In this document: piece by piece, positions 39,518 through 50,685 of the stretch | Position numbering within the stretch: the first letter of the stretch is position 1 | How the letters are laid out: the number at the start of each line of letters is the position of its first letter | Source: Gammaproteobacteria bacterium | GTDB lineage: Bacteria; Pseudomonadota; Gammaproteobacteria; SZUA-152 | Assembly (NCBI GenBank): GCA_029882975.1 | Contig: JAOUJW010000011.1 | Coordinates: 1-64,000, forward strand | Direction: 5' to 3' | Length of the DNA: 64,000 nucleotides | Notes under the pieces: generated by a model | What the model was told of the DNA's origin: nothing | The model's database searches: none | Seen by the model: only the letters and a program-made list of their open reading frames with translations | Made by a program: the position numbers and the translations under genes

Positions 39518-40732
39518 TCAAATCATTGAACTCAACCTAGACTCAAAACTCGTCAGTACAGTTTCTTTATCAAGATTACTTTCAGCATAATGTCTGGCAT
39601 TTCTACCCAGATCATTCCTAAGCTCTTGATTATTCGAAAGTTCCAAAATAGCCCTGACAAACGCTTCAAGATCTGCGGGTGGCGTTACTATACCGCAGCC
39701 CTGTAAAATCCTCCACACCTGGGTGTTCTCCTTAGCCGTCGCAACGCATGGTTTACCACTGGCCATAATTCCCGATAGCTTGGACGGCATTACCAAATCT
39801 GCTACATCGTCACGTTGTGGCAATAAATGAATATCTGCCGTGTTCAGAAGATCATTCAATTTTTCTACAGGCTGGAGTGGCAGCCAATACACTGTCGGTA
39901 GATCGCCTGCGTACTGACGTAACTTTTTGTAAACCGCGCCTTGTCCACACATTAAGAATACGATGTTTCTATTTTTTAATTCCTTTGCTGCATCAATAAC
40001 TATTTCCAACCCTTGCTTCTCACCAAAATTTCCAGAGTATACTGCAACAACTGCCCCTTCCTCCAAGTTCAATGATTGCCTTAAGTCCGATATTGTTTCC
40101 ATCGGTTTAATTGTTTCGCAATCAACCCAATTTGGGAAATACACTTGATTGTCTACTTTAACACCTTTAGCCTCTATTCTTTTTTGCATATTTTTGGAAA
40201 TCGTAGATACAATATGGAATTTGCGCACTAGATTTCTCTCTAACCAATAAGCCATACTTACGACAACTTTATTTTTAATGATCCCTAAATCCACAGCTGC
40301 GTCAACTTCCAAATCTTGAACATGCAACCAGGTTTTGATTTTAAAAAATCGAGCCGCGAATAGAACTACAGGCGCACAAAACAAAGGTGGTTCGGTTAGG
40401 AAAACAACATTCTTTTCTTTCCGAGCTTGCAATAGGATAATCGGCAATGAACTAATTGCGAAGCTGAGCAAATGAAAAATTCGCTTAATTCCATTTACAT
40501 TCTTAGGAACCCAAATCGGGCATCGAATCACACACTCTGAAAGATGCCTTGCCTCAGAATACCAAAACTTTCGAAAACCTGACCATACTTCCCAATTTGG
40601 ATAGTATGGTGGTGTAGTGACTACTGTTACCTCGTGTCCTTTTGATACTAACCATTCAACTAATTCTCCGCTGTATTTGCCAATCCCTGTAAGTTCAGGA
40701 GTATAATTTAGAGAAACCAACAGTATTTTCAT
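39518..40732 (-). CDS. Glycosyltransferase family 4 (WcaI/WbuB-like)
   Basis: A 404-aa GT-B transferase: N-terminal LVSLNYTPELTGIGKYSGELVEWL, VVTTPPYYPNW, and C-terminal donor site GNFGEKQGLEIVIDAAKEL and PSKLSGIMASGKPCVATAKE. A hydrophobic central helix (about 95-125) suggests membrane association, as in WcaI/WbuB fucosyl- or FucNAc-transferases. Donor unknown. Four-base overlap with the FkbM gene. Confidence 0.9.
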   Translation of the reverse strand: MKILLVSLNYTPELTGIGKYSGELVEWLVSKGHEVTVVTTPPYYPNWEVWSGFRKFWYSEARHLSECVIRCPIWVPKNVNGIKRIFHLLSFAISSLPIILLQARKEKNVVFLTEPPLFCAPVVLFAARFFKIKTWLHVQDLEVDAAVDLGIIKNKVVVSMAYWLERNLVRKFHIVSTISKNMQKRIEAKGVKVDNQVYFPNWVDCETIKPMETISDLRQSLNLEEGAVVAVYSGNFGEKQGLEIVIDAAKELKNRNIVFLMCGQGAVYKKLRQYAGDLPTVYWLPLQPVEKLNDLLNTADIHLLPQRDDVADLVMPSKLSGIMASGKPCVATAKENTQVWRILQGCGIVTPPADLEAFVRAILELSNNQELRNDLGRNARHYAESNLDKETVLTSFESRLSSMI

Positions 40733-41454
40733 ATCGATTTCTTTTGAAACAAGAAATCTGCCTGTATAGCTAATCCATTACTATCGAATGAGCCGTTGTA
40801 CACTCCTGTCAAAATAAAATCGTATTGAGACAAATACTCGATGACTTGGTGAACCAAAGCTTGGCCGCTGTACAATTCAACGAAAGAAGCTTCTACGTAA
40901 ACATGGCTAACTGTATGTAAGAAATCGCTGCCGCCTCGCAACACCCCCAGCTCACCTCCTTGAACATCAATTTTAAGGAGTACAGGCGGTATAATCTCCA
41001 AATTCGAAATTATCGAATCCATTTGCTTCACTTCTATATAAATTTGGCCTATTTCTTCCGTTCCAGGAAAATATTCTGATTGTTTTTCTGAAATTCCCAG
41101 CAAGGAAGAAGAATCCCTTCGCTTTGACACATGGAATATTGATTTACCCTCATCTTCCCCTAAAGCAAATTCGGATACATCAAAATTTTTATCACTATCG
41201 AACAAACTTTGCAGAATCTTCCTAGCATCCTCCAGCGGTTCAAACGAATATATCCTGGCTTCAGGGAACCGAGACCTGGCCACCAATGCAAACTGACCTT
41301 TATTTGCACCGACATCTATTACTGTATTGCAATTCATATTATTCAGCACTGAAACATGCTCAATTGCAGCGAACACACCTCGCTTGTTAGCCAACCAGTA
41401 ATCGGGGTTGGCAATGTTTTTCACCACCTTTTCTATTTTCGATAGAAATGACAT
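40729..41454 (-). CDS. FkbM family methyltransferase
   Basis: A 241-aa SAM-dependent methyltransferase of the FkbM family: SAM loop TVIDVGANKGQFALVA, YSFEPLEDARKILQ, LLKIDVQGGELGVLRGG and YVEASFVELYSG. FkbM proteins O-methylate sugars in many O-antigen and exopolysaccharide clusters, sometimes as a chain-capping step. The acceptor sugar is unknown. Confidence 0.9.
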   Translation of the reverse strand: MSFLSKIEKVVKNIANPDYWLANKRGVFAAIEHVSVLNNMNCNTVIDVGANKGQFALVARSRFPEARIYSFEPLEDARKILQSLFDSDKNFDVSEFALGEDEGKSIFHVSKRRDSSSLLGISEKQSEYFPGTEEIGQIYIEVKQMDSIISNLEIIPPVLLKIDVQGGELGVLRGGSDFLHTVSHVYVEASFVELYSGQALVHQVIEYLSQYDFILTGVYNGSFDSNGLAIQADFLFQKKSI

Positions 41455-41484
41455 TTAAAAACCAAACACTATACAGTAAGAAAA

Positions 41485-42798
41485 CTAAAAATTGAGGCCA
41501 TAGAACTCCTCCATCTTTGACACAGAATAATCCAGCATCGATTCGCTCAACCCCGGATATAAACCGGTCCAAAATGTATTGGTCATAACTAGGTCTGTGT
41601 TTCCCAAATCACCTGCTTTTCTATAATTTCTATTTTTAAAATACGGTTGTCGAATAAGGTTCCCGGCAAACAACAAGCGACTGCCAATTTGATATTGATC
41701 CAAATACGACAACAAATCAACTCTATTTATCGGACCTCCCGGCCTCAACGTAATTGGGAAACCAAACCAAGCCGGGTCACTATTCTTTGTTGCCTCCGGC
41801 AATATGAAAAATTCTTCTAGCGAACTCATCCGCTCTTTTAAATAGGCGAAATTGGACTTGCGTTTCAGCACAAATTCATCCAACCTATCCATTTGGGCTA
41901 AGGCGCAAGCAGCTTGCATATCAGTTATTTTTAAATTGAACCCAAGATCCGAATAGATATATTTATGATCGTAACCTTGTGGCAAATCGCCTAATTTCCA
42001 TTCAAATCGCTTCTTACATGTGTTATCTTTTCCAGGCTCACAATAACAATCTCGACCCCAATCACGTATAGACTCACATATGCGCTTTAACTCACCATTG
42101 TTTGTAAACACGGCACCGCCTTCACCCATAGTTATATGATGAGCCGGATAAAAACTTACCGTCCCTATATCGCCAAAAGTGCCAACCATCTCCCCACTGA
42201 ATTTTGATCCCAAAGCATCACAACAATCCTCTACCAACCACAGATTGTGTTTCTTAGCAATTCGAACAACTTCTTGTAAATCAAATGGATTACCCAGCGT
42301 ATGTGCAATCATAATTGCACGAGTTTTTTCTGTAATAGCCGATTCAATTTGTGTTGCATCAATATTGTAGGTCGGAATATCAATATCAACAAAAACCGGC
42401 ACCAACCCATATAACAGTATCGGATTGACGGTAGTTGGAAAACCGGCAGCTACCGCGATCACTTCGTCACCTGGGCGCAACGCCCTATCACCCAGCTTTT
42501 CTGACATGAGTGTTGCAAATGCCAACAAATTTGCTGACGAACCAGAATTAGTTGTTAAGACATGCGTCAGCCCCAAATAGTTAGCCAACTTACATTCAAA
42601 TTCATGATTAAAATTCCCTGTAGTTAGCCACCCATCCAATGAAGCGCTAACCATATTTCTCAGCTCGTCCTCACCAATAACTTTACCAGATGGAGGAACA
42701 ACACTTACTCCCGGTATAAATTCTTTTGGATCGTAAACCAGTTGCGCATATTGACTCACTAAGCTAAGTATCTGATCTTTGAGTTCTAATGGATTCAT
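41485..42798 (-). CDS. rfbH: RfbH, CDP-4-keto-6-deoxyglucose 3-dehydrase (E1)
   Basis: A 437-aa PMP- and [2Fe-2S]-dependent dehydrase removing the 3-hydroxyl to make 3,6-dideoxyhexoses. The usual PLP lysine is replaced by His ([14 protein letters not shown]220), and the iron-sulfur cysteines C193, C251, C253, C261 ([12 protein letters not shown]) fall at the same residue numbers I recall for the Yersinia enzyme. Both features distinguish it from ordinary aminotransferases. It needs an electron-delivering reductase (AscD/RfbI, E3), not seen in this window. Confidence 0.94.
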   Translation of the reverse strand: MNPLELKDQILSLVSQYAQLVYDPKEFIPGVSVVPPSGKVIGEDELRNMVSASLDGWLTTGNFNHEFECKLANYLGLTHVLTTNSGSSANLLAFATLMSEKLGDRALRPGDEVIAVAAGFPTTVNPILLYGLVPVFVDIDIPTYNIDATQIESAITEKTRAIMIAHTLGNPFDLQEVVRIAKKHNLWLVEDCCDALGSKFSGEMVGTFGDIGTVSFYPAHHITMGEGGAVFTNNGELKRICESIRDWGRDCYCEPGKDNTCKKRFEWKLGDLPQGYDHKYIYSDLGFNLKITDMQAACALAQMDRLDEFVLKRKSNFAYLKERMSSLEEFFILPEATKNSDPAWFGFPITLRPGGPINRVDLLSYLDQYQIGSRLLFAGNLIRQPYFKNRNYRKAGDLGNTDLVMTNTFWTGLYPGLSESMLDYSVSKMEEFYGLNF

Positions 42799-42806
42799 AG
42801 CTGGCC

Positions 42807-43877
42807 CTAGGATTCCATATACTGTTTTATTTGAGACAAGGTGTGTTCTTTCATGTTTCCTCCGTCATAATATGCTTTATACCATTCAACTACATTTTTG
42901 AGCCCAATATCCAGATTCCATTTTGGTTTCCAACCTAATCTGGACTTGGCCTTAGCACTATCCAACTTTAAAAAACAAGCTTCATGCGGCTGATCCAACT
43001 TATCTTTATTCCATGCTACCGGACCACCCCATAGATTTACTAACTTATCTACCATCCAACCAACAGATTTTTCACTTTCGCTGTCCGGACCAAAATTCCA
43101 AGCCTCAGAAAATTGATCACCTTCAACCCACAATTTTTCCGCCAATACGATATATCCATGCAAAGGATCCAAGACATGTTGCCATGGTCGAACTGCCATT
43201 GGGTTTCGAATGGTAACGGATTGTCCGTCTTTGAAGGACTTGATGGCATCCGGAACCAATCGATCTCTAGCCCAGTCCCCACCTCCCACCACGTTACCTG
43301 CACGAACTGTCGCTAGACCAACACCATGAGTTTCATATAGCGCCTTATTAAAGTAAGAGTTTCGGTAGGCCGCTGTGACCAATTCTGCACATCCCTTACT
43401 ATTGCTATAAGGATCATAACCTCCCATTGGCTCGTCTTCCCGGTATCCCCAAACCCACTCTCGGTTCTCGTAACATTTGTCGCTCGTAACGACTACTACA
43501 ACCTTGACACTATCGGTCAATCTAACTGATTCAAGCAAGTGCACCGTTCCTAATACATTGCTTGCATAGGTTTCTACCGGGTTGTCGTAGGAATATCTAA
43601 CCAGAGGTTGTGCCGCTAAATGAAATATTATCTGTGGTTTAACCTTATCAACATAAGAGAGTAAATTTTTCAAATCACCTATATCACCCTGGCACATATC
43701 CACCATGTCATCCCCTACTCCGGCAGAGGAGAATAACGACGGAGTCGTAGGTGGGTCTAGAGAATACCCCGATACTTTCGCACCAAGCGATTGCAGCCAA
43801 AGTGTCAACCACCCTCCTTTGAACCCGGTAAAGCCTGTGATCAGGACATTTTTCTGATGCCAAAAACTATTATCCAT
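42807..43877 (-). CDS. rfbG: RfbG, CDP-glucose 4,6-dehydratase
   Basis: A 356-aa SDR converting CDP-glucose to CDP-4-keto-6-deoxyglucose. NAD motif [50 protein letters not shown] and YSNSKGCAE are typical. The ATG at 43877 shares a base with the rfbF stop (TGATG) and follows GGAAGG; a longer reading into rfbF is unnecessary. Confidence 0.95.
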   Translation of the reverse strand: MDNSFWHQKNVLITGFTGFKGGWLTLWLQSLGAKVSGYSLDPPTTPSLFSSAGVGDDMVDMCQGDIGDLKNLLSYVDKVKPQIIFHLAAQPLVRYSYDNPVETYASNVLGTVHLLESVRLTDSVKVVVVVTSDKCYENREWVWGYREDEPMGGYDPYSNSKGCAELVTAAYRNSYFNKALYETHGVGLATVRAGNVVGGGDWARDRLVPDAIKSFKDGQSVTIRNPMAVRPWQHVLDPLHGYIVLAEKLWVEGDQFSEAWNFGPDSESEKSVGWMVDKLVNLWGGPVAWNKDKLDQPHEACFLKLDSAKAKSRLGWKPKWNLDIGLKNVVEWYKAYYDGGNMKEHTLSQIKQYMES

Positions 43878-44644
43878 CACCACACCTTCCACGGAGCCTT
43901 TCCGGAGCGCCACAAACGCTCCAGGTAATGCTTATCACGAAGGGTATCCATCGGCTGCCAGAATCCATTGTGTTCGTATGCTGACAACTGACCATCGTGT
44001 GCCAGTCTCTGCATCGGACTTTGTTCCCAAACGGTATTGTCTTCATCGATATAGTCAAAAACTCTAGGAGAAAGAATAAAGAAGCCACCATTTATCCAAG
44101 CCCCATCGCCTTGAGGTTTTTCCTGAAAATTAACAACCTTATGTTTGTCAATATTCAATGAACCAAATCGTCCAGGTGGCTGAGTTGCTGTAACCGTTGC
44201 ATACGCGCCACTTGATTTGTGAAAACGAATGAGTTCTTCGATGTTGACATTCCCCACGCCGTCCCCATAGGTAAAACAAAAGGTATCATCTTCAATATAG
44301 GGTGCAATTCTTTTAAGCCTCCCACCGGTCATCGTTTGCTCGCCCGTATCCACCAGAGTAACTCGCCAAGGCTCCGAATTATTATTGTGAACTTCCATCT
44401 TATTCTTTACCATATCAAATGTTATATCTGACATATGTAAAAAATAGTTAGCGAAATATTCTTTGACCACATACCCTTTGTAACCTAAACACACAATGAA
44501 ATCATTGATCCCGTAAGTGGAATAGATTTTCATAATGTGCCACAAAATGGGTTTACCGCCTATTTCCACCATAGGTTTCGGTTTAACCTCTGTTTCCTCG
44601 CTAATTCGAGAACCCAGTCCGCCTGCCAATATCACTGCCTTCAT
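43877..44644 (-). CDS. rfbF: RfbF, glucose-1-phosphate cytidylyltransferase
   Basis: A 255-aa enzyme forming CDP-glucose from CTP and glucose 1-phosphate, entry to the CDP-dideoxyhexose branch. [37 protein letters not shown] and [14 protein letters not shown] match RfbF closely, as does the end [11 protein letters not shown]. The ATG at 44644 begins right before the nucleotide-binding strand; a GTG four codons upstream is an alternative. Confidence 0.95.
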   Translation of the reverse strand: MKAVILAGGLGSRISEETEVKPKPMVEIGGKPILWHIMKIYSTYGINDFIVCLGYKGYVVKEYFANYFLHMSDITFDMVKNKMEVHNNNSEPWRVTLVDTGEQTMTGGRLKRIAPYIEDDTFCFTYGDGVGNVNIEELIRFHKSSGAYATVTATQPPGRFGSLNIDKHKVVNFQEKPQGDGAWINGGFFILSPRVFDYIDEDNTVWEQSPMQRLAHDGQLSAYEHNGFWQPMDTLRDKHYLERLWRSGKAPWKVW

Positions 44645-44691
44645 ATCAATATCCACACGACATATTTTCGATCAAAGTTTCAATACGCATA

Positions 44692-45591
44692 TTAGGACGA
44701 TCTTCCCCGCTCGCCTAAGCTAGCTACGACGGTATCCACTACATCCAACATACCCAAATTCCAGCTGTCAATTTTATAATCATACGTTTCAACAAATTTA
44801 TCACATCGCAGACATGAACTCTTTGGACGCTTTGCGGGTGTTGGATATTCAGTTGTTAAAATGGGCCTGATACATTTGTTACTAATTTCAATTTTCTGGC
44901 TCAGCGCAGATCTAATAAATTCTGCAAATTCATACCACGTTGTTTCCGGATTATCACAATAATGGAAAACTCCAAATCGTAATCGGTCATCAGATTCACA
45001 GACCTTTAAAACTGCCCTAGCCAGATTCCCAGTATAGGTTGGACACCCTTGCTGGTCTTTAACGACTCCAAACTCGTCCTTTTCCATTAACAACCGAATC
45101 ATCGTTTTTACAAAGTTATTGCCTTGCCTACCAAACACCCAGCTGGTACGAAGAATGATGTGCTCCCTTAAATGCTTTGCAACAGCCAACTCCCCTTCCA
45201 GTTTACTTTTGCCATAAACATTGATTGGGTTTACTGGATCAGTCTCTACATAAGGTTCGGATTTGGCGCCATCAAAAACATAATCCGTGGAGATATGAAT
45301 CATGGGTATACCTAACTCAGCACAGTTTTGAGCAATATAGGCCGGACCATCTCGATTCACTGCATAGGCAAGCTCCACTTCCGTTTCGGCCTTGTCCACG
45401 GCTGTGTAAGCGGCAGCATTAATGGCTATATCCGGCTGGAATGACTGCATGGATGCCCTTACGGCTTTTTGATCGGTAATATCCAGTTGATTCCGGTCCA
45501 AAGCCAAAACCTGGTATTGCGGCATAAGCTGAGCCATTTGATTGATTTCCCAACCCAGTTGACCATTGGCACCGCTTAACCAGATCTTCAT
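44692..45591 (-). CDS. rfbD: dTDP-4-dehydrorhamnose reductase
   Basis: A 299-aa last enzyme of dTDP-L-rhamnose synthesis. WLSGANGQLGWEINQMA, INAAAYTAVDKAE, HISTDYVFDG and VYGKSKLEGE (YxxxK) are present. The C-terminal part carries CIRPILTTEYPTPAKRPKSSCLRCDKF; a CxxC-like pair there is slightly unusual. Overlaps rfbC by 4 bp. Confidence 0.96.
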   Translation of the reverse strand: MKIWLSGANGQLGWEINQMAQLMPQYQVLALDRNQLDITDQKAVRASMQSFQPDIAINAAAYTAVDKAETEVELAYAVNRDGPAYIAQNCAELGIPMIHISTDYVFDGAKSEPYVETDPVNPINVYGKSKLEGELAVAKHLREHIILRTSWVFGRQGNNFVKTMIRLLMEKDEFGVVKDQQGCPTYTGNLARAVLKVCESDDRLRFGVFHYCDNPETTWYEFAEFIRSALSQKIEISNKCIRPILTTEYPTPAKRPKSSCLRCDKFVETYDYKIDSWNLGMLDVVDTVVASLGERGRSS

Positions 45592-46154
45592 AAAACTTCC
45601 TGGTAATCGGGCAAGAATTTGTGCTGCTTTAATGCAGCCAAGCTTAAGTTGGCTTTATCTTTCTCTGATAAGGCGGGAAATTTAATCGGCCAATCAACAC
45701 CCACCTCCGGGTCGTTCCAGATTAGTCCTTTTTCATCGTCCGGTCTGTAAAATCCATCACACTTGTAAACAAAGTCTGCTGTTTCGCTCAATACGCAAAA
45801 CCCGTGGGCAAAACCACGCGGAATATACAATTGGCGATAATTCTCTTCACTGAGATTCACTCCCACCCACTGACCGAATGTTGGCGAACCTACTCGTATG
45901 TCCACCGCCACATCGAAAACTTCACCGCGAGCGACACTGACCAATTTAGCTTGCGGATATTTCAATTGATAATGTAAGCCACGCAAAACGGCTTGACTGG
46001 AACGGGAATAATTATCTTGGATAAAATCCGTCGCTATGCCCGCTTCTTGGTAACGTTGCGCTTGGTAGGTTTCCATAAAAAAACCGCGCGCATCACCAAA
46101 CACTTTAGGCTCAATAATCAACACACCAGGCAATGCAGTTTGAATCACCTTCAT
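45588..46154 (-). CDS. rfbC: dTDP-4-dehydrorhamnose 3,5-epimerase
   Basis: A 188-aa RmlC cupin. [20 protein letters not shown], catalytic VLRGLHYQ (His) and [25 protein letters not shown] (Tyr) are canonical. Together with rfbB, rfbA and rfbD in overlapping order it makes dTDP-L-rhamnose. Compare the diverged paralogue at 26875-27420. Confidence 0.97.
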   Translation of the reverse strand: MKVIQTALPGVLIIEPKVFGDARGFFMETYQAQRYQEAGIATDFIQDNYSRSSQAVLRGLHYQLKYPQAKLVSVARGEVFDVAVDIRVGSPTFGQWVGVNLSEENYRQLYIPRGFAHGFCVLSETADFVYKCDGFYRPDDEKGLIWNDPEVGVDWPIKFPALSEKDKANLSLAALKQHKFLPDYQEVL

Positions 46155-47032
46155 GGTCTATAACTCAACATATCCAGCAAATAACGTCCGTAATCGTTTT
46201 TGAGCATGGGTTGGGCCAGCTTTTCCACTTGCGCGGCGTTAATATACCCCTGGCGATAAGCCACCTCTTCCGGGCAGGAAACTTTAAGACCTTGTCTTTT
46301 TTCGATGGTTTCAATAAATGCGGAGGCTTCCATCAATGAATCGTGAGTCCCGGTATCCAACCAGGCCATGCCACGTCCCATAATAGCCACTTCCAAAGCA
46401 CCTTGACGTAAATACTCTCGGTTGGCATCGGTGATTTCCAATTCTCCCCGCGCCGATGGCTTTAGGGATTTGGCGATATCCGTGATTTTTTCATCGTAAA
46501 AATATAACCCCGTGACCGCATGCCGTGATTTGGGTTGCTGCGGTTTCTCTTCCAGGCTAATGGCCCTATTATCGTCGGCGAACTCCACCACACCATAGCG
46601 TTCGGGGTCTTTAACCTGGTAGGCGAATACCGTGGCACCGCTGTCTCGCCGCGTGGCTTGATCCAGCAACACGGCCAAATCGTGGCCGTAAAAAATATTG
46701 TCGCCCAGAACCAATGCACTGGGGTGGCCATCGATAAAGGACTCTCCGATGATAAAAGCCTGCGCCAAACCTTCGGGCTGCGCTTGCACCGCGTAGCTGA
46801 TGTTGATACCCCATTGAGACCCGTCACCTAAAAGCTGCTGAAACCGAGGCGTGTCCTGGGGAGTGGAAATTAATAAGATATCGCGTATATCCGCCAACAT
46901 GAGGGTGGATAAGGGATAATACACCATGGGTTTGTCGTACACCGGTAACAGCTGTTTGGATACCACCTGAGTAGCGGGGTATAAACGAGTACCACTGCCT
47001 CCGGCTAGAATAATCCCTTTGCGTGGTTTCAT
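46151..47032 (-). CDS. rfbA: Glucose-1-phosphate thymidylyltransferase
   Basis: A 293-aa enzyme forming dTDP-glucose. [52 protein letters not shown] region and [19 protein letters not shown] match RmlA. The ATG at 47032 overlaps the rfbB stop by 4 bp; a longer in-frame reading inside rfbB is rejected. Confidence 0.97.
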   Translation of the reverse strand: MKPRKGIILAGGSGTRLYPATQVVSKQLLPVYDKPMVYYPLSTLMLADIRDILLISTPQDTPRFQQLLGDGSQWGINISYAVQAQPEGLAQAFIIGESFIDGHPSALVLGDNIFYGHDLAVLLDQATRRDSGATVFAYQVKDPERYGVVEFADDNRAISLEEKPQQPKSRHAVTGLYFYDEKITDIAKSLKPSARGELEITDANREYLRQGALEVAIMGRGMAWLDTGTHDSLMEASAFIETIEKRQGLKVSCPEEVAYRQGYINAAQVEKLAQPMLKNDYGRYLLDMLSYRP

Positions 47033-48096
47033 AGTGCGGACTCTCCAATCCCCAAACGTTCGCGTCGGTAACTGCCATCCTGAACATGACGACACCATTG
47101 TTGATTTTGCAAATACCACTGTACGGTTTTGCGCAAACCGGTTTCAAACGTTTCTTGCGGTCGCCAACCCAGTTCGTCGGCTATTTTATTTGCGTCAATG
47201 GCATAACGCTTGTCGTGGCCGGGCCGATCCGTAACATAGGTAATCAAAGATTGGTGCGGTTTGTGTACAGCTTCCGGCAGCAACTCATCCAACAATGTGC
47301 ATATGCCTTGCACCACTTCCAAATTGGTCTTTTCGTTGTGGCCACCAATATTATAGGTTTCTCCGGGACGGCCTTTTTCTAACACCGCGAGCAAGGCTTC
47401 CACGTGGTCATCCACATAAAGCCAATCGCGAATATTGTCACCTTTACCGTAAATAGGTAACGGCTTTCCGTCCAGTGCGTTGAGGATAACCAGGGGAATT
47501 AATTTCTCCGGAAATTGGTACGGTCCGTAATTATTGGAGCAATTGCTGGTAACCACCGGCAATCCGTATGTATGATGCCAAGCCCGCACCAAATGATCTG
47601 ATGACGCCTTGCTGGCGGAATACGGTGAGTTGGGCTGATAAGCTGTGGTTTCATGAAACAGGCCCGTATCCCCTAAAGAACCGTACACTTCATCGGTGGA
47701 TATATGATGAAACCGAAAATGCGGCTGCTTGTCCGCAGGTAATTCGCGCCACCACTTTAAGCTCGCCTGTAATAGATTATAGGTACCAATAATATTGGTT
47801 TGCATGAAATCCGCCGGGCCATCTATGGATCTATCCACATGAGACTCGGCGGCAAGGTGCATCACGGCATTCGGTTTATGTTTCGCCAATAAGGGATACA
47901 AAGTATCCGCATCGCGAATATCCACGTGTTCAAAGCAATAACGTGGACTGCGCTCCACTGAACTGAGGGATTCCAGATTTCCCGCATAGGTCAAGGCATC
48001 CACATTGATAACGTGTATTTCGGTCTTTTCGATTAAAAAACGAACCAACGCTGACCCGATAAACCCGGCTCCGCCTGTAATGAGTATTTTGTGCAT
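47029..48096 (-). CDS. rfbB: dTDP-glucose 4,6-dehydratase
   Basis: A 355-aa SDR, first gene of the polysaccharide transcript. [59 protein letters not shown] and [17 protein letters not shown] are canonical. Supplies dTDP-4-keto-6-deoxyglucose to RfbC/RfbD. A promoter-like -10 and a small hairpin precede it. Confidence 0.97.
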   Translation of the reverse strand: MHKILITGGAGFIGSALVRFLIEKTEIHVINVDALTYAGNLESLSSVERSPRYCFEHVDIRDADTLYPLLAKHKPNAVMHLAAESHVDRSIDGPADFMQTNIIGTYNLLQASLKWWRELPADKQPHFRFHHISTDEVYGSLGDTGLFHETTAYQPNSPYSASKASSDHLVRAWHHTYGLPVVTSNCSNNYGPYQFPEKLIPLVILNALDGKPLPIYGKGDNIRDWLYVDDHVEALLAVLEKGRPGETYNIGGHNEKTNLEVVQGICTLLDELLPEAVHKPHQSLITYVTDRPGHDKRYAIDANKIADELGWRPQETFETGLRKTVQWYLQNQQWCRHVQDGSYRRERLGIGESAL

Positions 48097-48110
48097 AGGA
48101 CTCTTTATCG

Positions 48111-48144
48111 GATAACTCCTGTTATCGAATCTCGTGTTATTGTA
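48111..48144 (-). promoter_or_regulatory. Possible promoter and leader hairpin of the rfb/pse operon
   Basis: On the minus strand TACAAT (plus-strand 48139-48144) could be the -10 about 43 bp before the rfbB ATG; no good -35 is seen. Between them GATAAC-AGGA-GTTATC (48111-48126) forms a six-bp hairpin. TATCGAATC is repeated directly at 48123-48131 and 48154-48162. No JUMPstart/ops motif was recognised. Confidence 0.35.
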
Positions 48145-48189
48145 TATCCCACTATCGAATCACGCTCGCGATGGAATAGGCTCTGCAGC

Positions 48190-49059
48190 TCAAGACAAAC
48201 CCAGCGATTGCCACAACTTGGCTGTGGGTTGATCCCGGTTCATGCTGTAAAAGTGTAGTCCTGGAGCGCCGTTTTCCAACAGGTTGCGACACAAAACCAG
48301 CGTCACATCAAAACCAAAGGCTCTTATGGATTCCATATCGTCTCCGAAAGCCTGTAACCGACGGCGAATCCATTGGGGGATTTCCGCGCCGCAAGCATCG
48401 GAAAAACGAGCCAGCTGAGTAAAGTTGGTAATGGGCATGATGCCCGGTACAATGGGAATATCCAGCCCCATGGTTTCACAACTGTCTACAAAGCGATAAT
48501 ACGCATCCGCATTATAGAAATATTGGGTGATGGCGCTATTGGCTCCCGCTTGTACTTTACGCTTGAAGTTCTCCAAATCCTCTAGAGCGGATCTGGCCTG
48601 AGGGTGAAACTCGGGATAAGCGGCCACCTCAATATGAAAATGATCACCACTGTGCTTCCGAATAAACTGCACCAGTTCGTTCGCGTAACGCAGCTCGCCG
48701 GCAATACCACCCATTCCGGACGGCAAATCACCGCGTAAGGCCACTATACGTTTTACACCCAGATCAACATATTGCTGTAAGGTTGCAGAAATACCGTCCC
48801 GGGTTGAACCAATACAGGACAAATGGGGCGCACCCTGAAAACCGGCCGCGATGATATCCTTAATGGTTTCGTACGTGCCCGATTGGGTACTGCCTCCGGC
48901 GCCAAAGGTTACGGAGAAATAACTGGGATTCAATGGAGCCAGCGCTTCGCGTACCGCCCGCAATTTATCCCGGCCTTCCGGGGTTTTGGGCGGAAAAAAT
49001 TCCACGCTGAACGTGCGGTTATATTTTTTCTGGGATTGCATTTCATTCTGGGAATGCAT
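48190..49059 (-). CDS. metF: Methylenetetrahydrofolate reductase
   Basis: A 289-aa FAD enzyme reducing methylene-THF to methyl-THF for methionine regeneration. FSVEFFPPKTPEG, VTFGAGGSTQSGTYETI, IVALRGDLPSGMGG, YPEFHPQA and GANSAITQYFYNADAYYRF are canonical. The ATG at 49059 is chosen to leave out the terminator-like hairpin just upstream; 49041 is an alternative. With ahcY and metK it completes an activated-methyl cycle cluster. Confidence 0.95.
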   Translation of the reverse strand: MHSQNEMQSQKKYNRTFSVEFFPPKTPEGRDKLRAVREALAPLNPSYFSVTFGAGGSTQSGTYETIKDIIAAGFQGAPHLSCIGSTRDGISATLQQYVDLGVKRIVALRGDLPSGMGGIAGELRYANELVQFIRKHSGDHFHIEVAAYPEFHPQARSALEDLENFKRKVQAGANSAITQYFYNADAYYRFVDSCETMGLDIPIVPGIMPITNFTQLARFSDACGAEIPQWIRRRLQAFGDDMESIRAFGFDVTLVLCRNLLENGAPGLHFYSMNRDQPTAKLWQSLGLS

Positions 49060-49113
49060 AGTAACATCCAACCAATCAAACCAACTTGGTCGACTCCAAA
49101 CAAGTGCCATTGG

Positions 49114-49142
49114 AAAAACAGAAGGGGGATGTAACCCCCCTT
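49114..49142 (-). terminator. Terminator/attenuator between ahcY and metF
   Basis: On the minus strand AAGGGGG pairs with CCCCCTT around a short loop (plus-strand 49122-49142), followed within two bases by a run of five T. It lies 62 bp after the ahcY stop and 55 bp before metF, so it may end metK-ahcY transcripts or modulate read-through to metF. Confidence 0.7.
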
Positions 49143-49203
49143 CCCGTTTCTTAAACTAGTTTAGACCACAAAAACACAAATAAAATACACGAACTTTCTG
49201 TCT

Positions 49204-50625
49204 TTAGTACCGATAGTGATCAGGCTTGTAGGGTCCTTCCACCGGCACACCAATGTAGTCGGCCTGTTCTTGCGTAAGCGGGGTCAAATTAACACCAATT
49301 TTCTGCAAGTGCAGGCGAGCGACTTTTTCATCCAATTGCTTGGGCAAAACATAGACTTTGTTTTCGTACTTTTCGGAATGGTTCCAGAACTCCATTTGCG
49401 CCATAACCTGATTGGTAAACGAGGCGGACATAACGAAACTGGGATGCCCGGTAGCACAACCCAAATTCACCAGCCGACCTTTGGCCAGGATAATAATTTT
49501 TTTGCCGTCAGGGAAAATAACATGATCAACCTGAGGCTTGATCTCTTCCCATTGGTAACCTTCTAAAGCGGATATTTCAATTTCCGAATCAAAGTGACCA
49601 ATGTTGCAAACTATGGCTTCATCTTTCATCGCCTGCATATGAGCGTGATTGATAACGTTAACATTACCGGTCGTCGTGACAAAAATATCGCCCAACGTGG
49701 CTGCTTGATCCATGTTCACTACACGGTAACCTTCCATTGCTGCTTGTAAAGCACAAATTGGATCGATTTCCGTTACCCATACGGTGGCACCCATGCCTCG
49801 GAACGCCTGAGCACAGCCTTTGCCCACATCCCCATAGCCCAAAACCACACAGATTTTCCCGGCGATCATGACATCGGTCGCACGTTTAATCCCGTCGATC
49901 AAAGATTCTCGACAACCGTACAGATTATCGAATTTGGACTTGGTGACCGAGTCATTGACGTTCATGGCCGGAAACAACAACTCATTGCGCTCTTGCATTT
50001 GGTACAAACGATGTACACCGGTGGTGGTTTCTTCGGTGACGCCTTTTACGCTTTGGGCCATCCGGGCCCATCTACCTTTATCCGACTCCAGGTTACGACG
50101 CAGTACATCCAGTATCGCCACCCACTCTTCATTATCACCGGGTTTTGCATCGGGAACCGCACCGGCTTTTTCAAACTCCACACCTTTGTGAACCAATAGT
50201 GTGGCATCACCACCATCGTCCAAAATCATATTGGCTTCGCCGCCATCGGGCCAGGTCAGACATTTCTCTGTACACCACCAATACTCTTCAATGGTTTCAC
50301 CCTTCCAGGCATAAACAGGAACGCCGGCTGCCGCAATGGCTGCCGCGGCATGATCCTGGGTAGAGAAAATATTACAGGATGCCCAGCGTACTTCCGCCCC
50401 CAAATCCACCAAAGTCTCAATCAAAACCGCGGTTTGAATGGTCATGTGTAAGCTGCCCGATATGCGCGCACCTTTCAACGGCTGGTCTTTTTTAAACTCT
50501 TCACGTAAGGCCATCAACCCCGGCATTTCTGTCTCGGCAATGGCGATTTCTTTTCTACCCCAGTCTGCCAGAGAAATATCCGCGACTTTATAGTCAGGAT
50601 TCATGTTTTCTACGGGTTGGCTCAT
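49204..50625 (-). CDS. ahcY: S-adenosylhomocysteine hydrolase
   Basis: A 473-aa NAD-dependent enzyme clearing SAH to adenosine and homocysteine. [52 protein letters not shown] (NAD loop) and the C-terminal KPDHYRY are canonical. It contains the extra 40-residue insertion usual for the proteobacterial long form (region around 150-190). 60 bp downstream of metK. Confidence 0.98.
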   Translation of the reverse strand: MSQPVENMNPDYKVADISLADWGRKEIAIAETEMPGLMALREEFKKDQPLKGARISGSLHMTIQTAVLIETLVDLGAEVRWASCNIFSTQDHAAAAIAAAGVPVYAWKGETIEEYWWCTEKCLTWPDGGEANMILDDGGDATLLVHKGVEFEKAGAVPDAKPGDNEEWVAILDVLRRNLESDKGRWARMAQSVKGVTEETTTGVHRLYQMQERNELLFPAMNVNDSVTKSKFDNLYGCRESLIDGIKRATDVMIAGKICVVLGYGDVGKGCAQAFRGMGATVWVTEIDPICALQAAMEGYRVVNMDQAATLGDIFVTTTGNVNVINHAHMQAMKDEAIVCNIGHFDSEIEISALEGYQWEEIKPQVDHVIFPDGKKIIILAKGRLVNLGCATGHPSFVMSASFTNQVMAQMEFWNHSEKYENKVYVLPKQLDEKVARLHLQKIGVNLTPLTQEQADYIGVPVEGPYKPDHYRY

Positions 50626-50685
50626 TATTTGGTAACTCCTGCTTTCCTGTTTAAATGGTTTGAAACTTCCGACTGATGAGGTTTC

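Noticed and set aside
41485-42798. RfbH as a normal sugar aminotransferase
   Set aside because: The PLP lysine is His and four Fe-S cysteines are at the dehydrase positions.
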